Shown here piece by piece: positions 58,600 through 64,000 of a stretch of 64,000 nucleotides of DNA. A program made the position numbers and the translations under genes. This stretch comes from Fragilariopsis cylindrus CCMP1102. Lineage: Eukaryota; Bacillariophyta; Bacillariophyceae; Bacillariales; Bacillariaceae. Within the stretch, counting starts at the first letter, position 1, and every line of letters begins with the position of its first letter. Location: NCBI GenBank assembly GCA_900095095.1, contig FMBT01000499.1, forward strand, positions 1-64,000. The letters run 5' to 3'. The notes beneath the pieces were generated by a model, which ran no database searches, was not told the origin of the DNA, and saw only the letters and a program-made list of their open reading frames with translations.

Positions 58600-59710
58600 T
58601 CTCCTTTATATTATTACCTAGAGCAGGTAACAGTCAGTGTAATCCTCCTACTGCATGTTATTCGAAAGCAACAATAAATACATTCATTACTAAGGAAGGA
58701 TAATTTCTGAGCTTCCACTAGTGCACATGAAAAAAGCAAAAAGAAAAAATCTCCTGCTTGGCTCCTGCTGTTGCTGCTGCTGCTGCTGACTCCACTAGCC
58801 TTGGACTGACTGTATCGTGTAGTATGTCTATCCGTTTGATAATACTCCTCTTGTGAGCCTTCCTTTGATATAGCTGAAGATGTGATCATCATCCTCTAGA
58901 TACTGTGTGCCAGCAGGAGGCACAACACCTGTCATGAAATAGATCTCTTTTGTGAACTCTTTCACCTGTTGGTAATTTCCCAGTGCAGAACTTGTGCATC
59001 CACTGTATGCCATTTTTGGCTACATACCTTTTGTATACTGGGCGGAATATGTCCCAGTCTACTGTATCGAATATGGTGTCTGTCCAGGAAAATTTGTTGT
59101 AGTAATACTATCTAAGGGATGGCAGTGAGAGTATCTCCCGTATGGATTGTTTGTAATCACCAGTGATTGTCCTTCCCATCAGGTGAAACTGTATTGCAGT
59201 ATGGGGATCCATTGGCACTCTCGCTTTTTCCTGTAATGTCTTTAGTTCAACTGTAGCCAATTTGTCCACCTCTGACTTGAGATATGCATGGGCATGCATT
59301 TCTGTTTTGTCAGAATATACTTTGTCATCTTGATGGCTCTTTACCCAGTCATTCCAGGGCATGCTCTGTGCAGGGCTGAGAGAACATTCCAAGTCAAGTA
59401 CCATGCTGAGTGATGCAGTCCGGATATTTGTCAATTGCTTTTAGCTTCTTCATCATGCTTAAGCTGTCAGTGTAAAACTGAAAATTTTCCTCTGACTTTC
59501 TCACTGCATGACAATAAGTATTGTTACAAACTTCACTGCATCTAGGAACGCACATACATATTTCTGACCTGAATGATAGTGGGTCGTGACCTGACAGTTG
59601 ACCAAAGCATGTGACGAGTATATTTGCATTATCATCATCTGCTAGCACAAAAAACCAAGTGATCCTTTGAAATGGATGGCATGGCACCTCCATCTGTAAC
59701 AATGAGAGCC
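58600..59710 (-). mobile_element. Fossil of an RNase H-bearing repeat element
   Basis: Minus-strand remnants in order: MEVPCHPFQRITWFF and VLADDDNANIL (about 59600-59690), DSLSMMKKLKAI, then an RNase H-like segment WVKSHQDDKVYSD...AYLKSEVDKLA (about 59250-59350), PMDPHTAIQFHLMGRTITGD, YKQSIREILSL and FDTVDWDIF near 59070. QYLEDDDHIFSYIK with a basic continuation follows near 58860-58900. HQDD with downstream acidic residues resembles RNase H domains of retroelements that keep RNase H after reverse transcriptase. No reverse transcriptase core remains here. Several breaks; older than the copia insertion. Confidence 0.6.
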
Positions 59711-59832
59711 AGAATTCTCTAGCTGGCGATTTGAGTTGTTCATATAAGTCCGGAATGGTACAGTATGAATTTCAATGTGTGTGTAATGCTGTGCTGAGAT
59801 ATATACAGTACTCTAGTTGTAGCATTACTGTT

Positions 59833-61855
59833 TCCATGAATGATTTGGGAGGAGACAAGACAGCGAAGGCTTATTGTATTCCAATGCCTGATAAACATAA
59901 ACACGATTCTCCATCTCCATTGACAAGCATCGTTGACAGCGACCAATACAGTATGTGCTAGTAGTCCTATAGTTAGACTAGATAGCTAGATGAATGAACA
60001 AACAAACGAACAGCTGCCTACATAATATAAAAAAGTCGTTTTAAGGTTAAGGTAGTTAGTTATGAAAGTAGTAGTGTTTTTTCTAATACTGAAAGAATTA
60101 ATTATATAGATTATAAATTAAATAATATACGGTAGTAAGTTAGTAGATACAAAATAATTATGAATGAATAGTGATACAAAAAATTAGGAATCGATTGTTT
60201 TCTTTTCTTCTTCTGTTGTTATTATGTTAGATCTCAATGTCTTAGGCTGGTGATGGAGAGGGACATGATTTACCATTTTTATCATATGCTGATTCTTCTA
60301 TTAAATCACGACGTAAATGTTCTTCTTCTTCACCAGTAGTATCATAATGATTCTTATTTTCATTACGTACTACTGTGTGTTCACGTAGTGTACGTAATAA
60401 TGACTTGTTTTTGCGTTCGATTGGTACTTGTGTTGGTCTTGGTGTTCGTGGTGCTTGTGTTGGACTTGGTGTAGCACATAATTCTCTTGTTTCTGTAGTA
60501 CATGTCCATAGACCATCTGATTCATTACATGTACATGATACAACTGGTCTACATTGTGAGGTCTTCTCTGTACAACCATCCCACGTATAGTCATAATTAC
60601 AGGTAAGATTATCTTCATATTTTGATGAACATTCAGAGGATGCATATAATGTATCCGGTTCAGGATTCTCTGTTGGCGTAGGAGGCGTAGGAGTTTCTAT
60701 ATATTTTTTTGGACATACACCAGGATCAGTATTACCATCTGTAAATCCGTCATTAGGTGACTCGGATGGTGCAGAAGTTGGGACGTTACTTTCATTAGCT
60801 TCAGCTCTATAAGCAGACATACAAGTACATCGACATGCTTTCCAATAACTCATCTCTTTTCTTTTACCATTTTTTTTTTGTACTACTTTAATTTTTTTGT
60901 ACATCTTTTTTCTTTTACCATTTTTTTTTCGTACTACTTTCTTATTACACATATTTACTCTTCTTGCCAGGGGAACCTCTGCTAACCATGTACACATATC
61001 TATATCTTTCTTCTTCTTTTTACTCTCCTTTACTAGATGATAAACCTTTTTGTAAGTACACTCACCAGCAGCTTTAAGCTCAGTATTAGCGGAAACAAAT
61101 AATGTATTCGTATTAGCGGAAAATGAAAATATTGCTAGTATCAACATTGTAGCGAATAATAGAACACCGTTACTGTTCCTACTGCTTCTACTTTTCGTTT
61201 GCATACTTCTTCGCGTAGTAGCAGTGGTTACCATTCTCGTCGTCGTCGTCGTCGTCATGATAGTAGTAGTAGAAAGTAAAGTAGAGTAGTTGTGTGGTTG
61301 TGACAGTTGAGAGAAAAAAAGAGAAAGAGAGAGAGAGAGAGATAATGTGTGTGTGGTTTCTTTCGATTTGATTTATTCGTAAAAATCACGAAAATACGTG
61401 TTGTATTACTGTAGTCGTTGTTTCGTACTACTAGTTGTAGTTGATATTTTTAGTAGAGTACTAAGTAGCTTGAATGTATAAAGTAAGGTACTGTATTTCG
61501 AGTTCTATACTTTTTTAAAGCGTGCCGTTGCACTAAGTAGAACTGCATTAAATTTGTTTTTTTGTTAAAATTAATAATAGCGATTCATGGCGTTTGTTTC
61601 TTTGTTGAACCTTCTCTTACTTCTTGGTTGTTGTTAGTTAATGTAATACAATTGGCTTATCAATAATACGAATAACTATTATTATTAACCAGGCCATCAA
61701 CAAAAATTACATAATACATAGAACGCGATGGTTGAACCATGCATGGCGCTTGCCAAGTTCACTTTCAAATACCGTTTTGTGATGGTAGTAGTGTAAAATC
61801 AAATAATAATTAACATTTATTATCCGCTATCAAAAAATAAGACTTAAATACCTTT
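59833..61855 (-). repeat. Inverted segmental duplication, right arm
   Basis: Partner of 40400-42112. Inner landmark: the complement of CTCCTCCCAAATCATTCATG at 59835-59854. Outer landmark: ATCCGCTATCAAAAAATAAG near 61821. It includes the promoter AGAGAGAGAGAG run near 61325-61345. Confidence 0.85.
60242..61258 (-). CDS. Secreted Cys-rich protein with PT-rich linkers, intact copy
   Basis: 338 residues, uninterrupted. A Thr-rich start (MTTTTTTRMVTTATTRRSMQ) precedes a hydrophobic signal region (GVLLFATMLILAIFSFSA, about residues 31-48). Met20 (MQTKSRSSRNS) may be the functional start. The mature part has a Cys module (CTYKKVYHLV, MCTWLAEVPLARRVNMC, YWKACRCTCMS) interrupted by a Lys-rich block containing two similar VVxKKNGKRKxM units. 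PT/ES linkers (SNVPTSAPSESPNDG, TPTPPTPTENPEP) and a second Cys module (SECSSKYEDNLTCNYDYTWD, SCTCNESDGLWTC) follow, then a basic Leu-rich tail (NKSLLRTLREHTVV). PT linkers and small Cys modules are typical of diatom extracellular or frustule-associated proteins. Function unknown. Confidence 0.8.
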   Translation of the reverse strand: MTTTTTTRMVTTATTRRSMQTKSRSSRNSNGVLLFATMLILAIFSFSANTNTLFVSANTELKAAGECTYKKVYHLVKESKKKKKDIDMCTWLAEVPLARRVNMCNKKVVRKKNGKRKKMYKKIKVVQKKNGKRKEMSYWKACRCTCMSAYRAEANESNVPTSAPSESPNDGFTDGNTDPGVCPKKYIETPTPPTPTENPEPDTLYASSECSSKYEDNLTCNYDYTWDGCTEKTSQCRPVVSCTCNESDGLWTCTTETRELCATPSPTQAPRTPRPTQVPIERKNKSLLRTLREHTVVRNENKNHYDTTGEEEEHLRRDLIEESAYDKNGKSCPSPSPA

Positions 61856-62783
61856 TTTTTGCTAGTAAATAATAATATAAATAAATAAATGCTTTTGTGC
61901 TCATAGTAATATTTTGTGTTTTGTTTTGTCGTATTAATGTTCTCTTTCTGTACGGCAATCTATACATCCTTCATTATTACAGTATGTTGGGACTTTAAAG
62001 TCATTGTTTGTTAAATCAAAATATTTACTATGCTTTTTTACTTCAAGTATTGAGATAAAATGAAAAAGGTATTTATCTATTTGGTAGTCGTATTGCTACT
62101 TTTTTAGATTGAAGCTTGCATAAGGTAAAGACTACACGTTCGTGTTATTATATTTAGGACCTCGTAATATATATTATAATAGTACGTTAATACATGACAT
62201 GATGACATTTATTGGTTGTATTGTCTAATGTACTTTCCTTTTGCGCTCTTTAATCCTTTTTCAATTATTAACCTTCTATTTATTTTTGGATTTGCGATCT
62301 TATTGCCTTTCTACATACGAAGTGCGTACGGACGTTGTTCTCAGGGGCAGTAGTAAATATCGAGTTAAGTGAAGTGAATCGACGTCGATGTAGTCGTGGT
62401 GGTCGTGTTTGGTAGTCTTATATTCAGATTAATTACTAAAAACCAAAAATGACGGCGATGCGAACAAAAAACTCGCACGGCGTTTCACGTCGACATCAAA
62501 CGTCGACATCGGGGTATCTATTGAGCGGATAATTAAGTTGAGTCATCGGAACAGACTGCCTGTACAATTTGAACGAACTGCTTGTACAGTATAAGCAAAC
62601 TGCTTGTACAGTATGGCAATTACAGTATTACAACAAAAACAGCTCAACAAATTTTCGAAGTGCAAAAAGTGATTTGTTTATTTACACGACAGTACAAAAA
62701 CCTCGATTACAACCACATAAAGTAAATAGGAACCACTTCCAAAACAAACTATTAACTCTCTTACTCATTCGATTCAACTCATC
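61856..62783. other. Upstream region of the ice-binding protein gene
   Basis: About 0.93 kb between the duplication arm and ATG 62784. A direct repeat with ACTGCTTGTACAGTAT occurs at about 62579 and 62600. GTCGACATC / CGTCGACATCG repeats lie near 62490-62512. These could be cis-elements of the downstream gene; nothing else supported. Confidence 0.45.
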
Positions 62784-64000
62784 ATGGCTTCGACAACTGC
62801 AAAAGGTCTCAAACCAGAAATGTCTGAGGCAAGTATTAAATGGGATCAAGCCGAAAAGGGATTCTTAACAGATGCAGAACGTATTGCAAAGAACATGGAT
62901 GTGGAAGGGAAGGGACACTTATCAAGAGAAGAATCTGTAATGTTGGGTACACAGTTTCAAAGTTTGAAGGAAGATAATCAATCCATCAAGAAGCAATTAT
63001 ATGGTCTGGCTGCTCTTTGTGTCTTGTTATTTATTGGAACTATTACTGGTACTGTTATTGCAGTTAAAAACAGTAAGGATACTGTTGTTGATACGCAAAC
63101 AGGATTAATGAAAGTCAAGAACGGATCCGATGGTGCTGACGTCGTTACTGTCAAGGCACAAGGATCGACATTCCAAACAACCGGAGGAAGTACTGTGATG
63201 AATGATGGAACTACTACGAATCTAGTAGTTGCTCATTGTGTTTCAGCTGAAGATGTCGCTAGTATGTGGTTAGCAAATGAACGAGGATCTGATGCGCGTT
63301 TAATTATCGATTCTGATACTGATACTGATATGAGCAGTATCGAACCTGTTACAACCGGTAGTGCATCATGGAATGATGATCATATTGTTATGGGTGGTAT
63401 GATCTTCGTTCCGAATGAAGAATGTACCAATGATGATCGACGTCGTAATCTATCAGAAGGTAATGGCATTGATAATAATGATACGCCATCATTATTTGAT
63501 TCCAGTTCAATCCATCGTGAATTAAAACACCGTGTTAATTTTCTCAGTGGTCGTCGTCTTGAAGACGTTCTCACAACAGGAACTGGAGCTTACTCTACTT
63601 ACGTACTTCCTAACTTCTCCAAGCCCGAAGCAATCGACCTTCGAACTGCCGGCGACTTTGTCATCCTTACAAAGGCCGGTATCACCAACGTGCCCAGCTC
63701 GAAAATTACCGGTAACATTGGTGTCTCACCCATCACAGGAGCTGCCATGACTGGATTTGTCTTTGAAAGGGATACTGATAAGGAATTTTCGAAGGAAGTT
63801 CAGATCACGGGAAAAGCCTATGCGTCGGATTATGAAGGTTCCACTCCATTATACTTGCGCACCGCGATCCTTGACATGCAGACTGCGTATACCGCTGCTG
63901 CCGGACGTACAACCACCAGCGCCGCTTACAAAAATCTTTACGGCGGTAATATCGGCGGTAAGGTATTAGGACCCGGTGTCTATACTTTTGGCGTAAATGT
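62784..64000 (+). CDS. Ice-binding protein (DUF3494) with N-terminal EF-hand-like and membrane segments, 3' truncated by window
   Basis: The frame is open from ATG 62784 (MASTTAKGLKPEM) through base 64000, 405 complete codons with no stop. Residues 39-50 (DVEGKGHLSREE) form a degenerate EF-hand loop. Residues 74-94 (GLAALCVLLFIGTITGTVIAV) are a membrane segment. A roughly 165-residue spacer follows with GADVVTVKAQGSTFQTTGG and a Cys pair. From about residue 263 (LTTGTGAYSTYVLPNF) the DUF3494 domain begins; signatures are DFVILTKAGITNVPSS, ITGNIGVSPITGAAMTGF, YASDYEGSTP, AILDMQTAYTAAAGR and GGKVLGPGVYTF. DUF3494 beta-solenoids bind ice and alter its growth; diatom versions are usually secreted. 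Here a signal-anchor architecture suggests surface tethering. Codon use changes at the domain border from A/T-ending to many C-ending codons. Uninterrupted throughout. Confidence 0.92.
   Translation, partial: MASTTAKGLKPEMSEASIKWDQAEKGFLTDAERIAKNMDVEGKGHLSREESVMLGTQFQSLKEDNQSIKKQLYGLAALCVLLFIGTITGTVIAVKNSKDTVVDTQTGLMKVKNGSDGADVVTVKAQGSTFQTTGGSTVMNDGTTTNLVVAHCVSAEDVASMWLANERGSDARLIIDSDTDTDMSSIEPVTTGSASWNDDHIVMGGMIFVPNEECTNDDRRRNLSEGNGIDNNDTPSLFDSSSIHRELKHRVNFLSGRRLEDVLTTGTGAYSTYVLPNFSKPEAIDLRTAGDFVILTKAGITNVPSSKITGNIGVSPITGAAMTGFVFERDTDKEFSKEVQITGKAYASDYEGSTPLYLRTAILDMQTAYTAAAGRTTTSAAYKNLYGGNIGGKVLGPGVYTFGVN

Noticed and set aside
1-64000. tRNA, rRNA or spliceosomal RNA genes
   Set aside because: I looked for T-loop (GGTTCRANNCC) and other landmark motifs by eye and found no convincing cloverleaf; a covariance-model scan would be decisive.

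Overview
This is nuclear DNA from a eukaryote, most likely a cold-water or sea-ice pennate diatom related to Fragilariopsis. The organism call is an inference. It rests on an ice-binding (DUF3494) domain at the right edge, Ty1/copia retroelement architecture, BspA-like surface proteins with PT-rich stalks, short GT-AG introns (111, 165 and 242 bp are visible), an SAF-type plastid-import motif in a CobW protein, and AT-rich DNA full of trinucleotide runs that encode poly-N, poly-D, poly-Q and poly-T.

Layout. 0-2 kb: 3' part of a BspA-like surface protein gene and its 3' flank, then a small fossil of an RNase H-bearing element. 2.6-4.4 kb: a broken phytanoyl-CoA dioxygenase-like gene. 4.8-5.6 kb: an unknown gene. 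6.9-13.2 kb: two paralogous COPI-associated-like membrane proteins with EF-hands, flanking an intact GT10 fucosyltransferase. 13.5-15.3 kb: a second, different glycosyltransferase-like gene with one intron. 15.3-19.6 kb: gene-poor DNA with a 190-bp tandem array, other local duplications and an element fossil. 19.6-21.6 kb: F-actin capping protein beta with an unusual tail carrying four LKK motifs. 22.5-23.7 kb: a secreted copper-monooxygenase-like (LPMO) protein. 24-30 kb: mostly empty, with an acidic hypothetical gene, a tiny secreted protein and an 85-bp tandem array. 30.6-31.9 kb: a type II membrane protein with LDLa modules like glucosidase II beta. 34.2-36.2 kb: a second BspA-like gene in inverted orientation to the first. 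36.9-39.4 kb: CCR4-NOT subunit 3. 40.4-42.1 kb: a degenerate copy of a secreted Cys-rich gene whose intact, inverted copy is at 59.8-61.9 kb. 43-45.5 kb: a CobW/ZNG1-type zinc GTPase. 46-49 kb: a membrane-anchored SET-domain protein. 50.8-57.4 kb: a 6.5-kb Ty1/copia element whose two 490-bp LTRs read the same and which has a 5-bp target duplication. 58.6-59.7 kb: another RNase H element fossil. 62.8 kb to the edge: an ice-binding protein gene.

The genes form no operon. The common theme is secretion and the cell surface (fucosyltransferase, second glycosyltransferase, COPI-associated-like proteins, GII-beta-like protein, BspA-like and Cys-rich surface proteins, LPMO, ice-binding protein), mixed with housekeeping genes (CNOT3, CAPZB, CobW). 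Two surface-protein families exist as inverted duplicates.

A strong artefact warning applies to host genes. Conserved genes such as CNOT3, CobW and CAPZB are interrupted by one- or two-base frame changes, several beside homopolymers or microsatellites. This looks like residual indel error in the assembly at least as much as gene decay, so 'broken' calls on single-copy host genes should be read cautiously.
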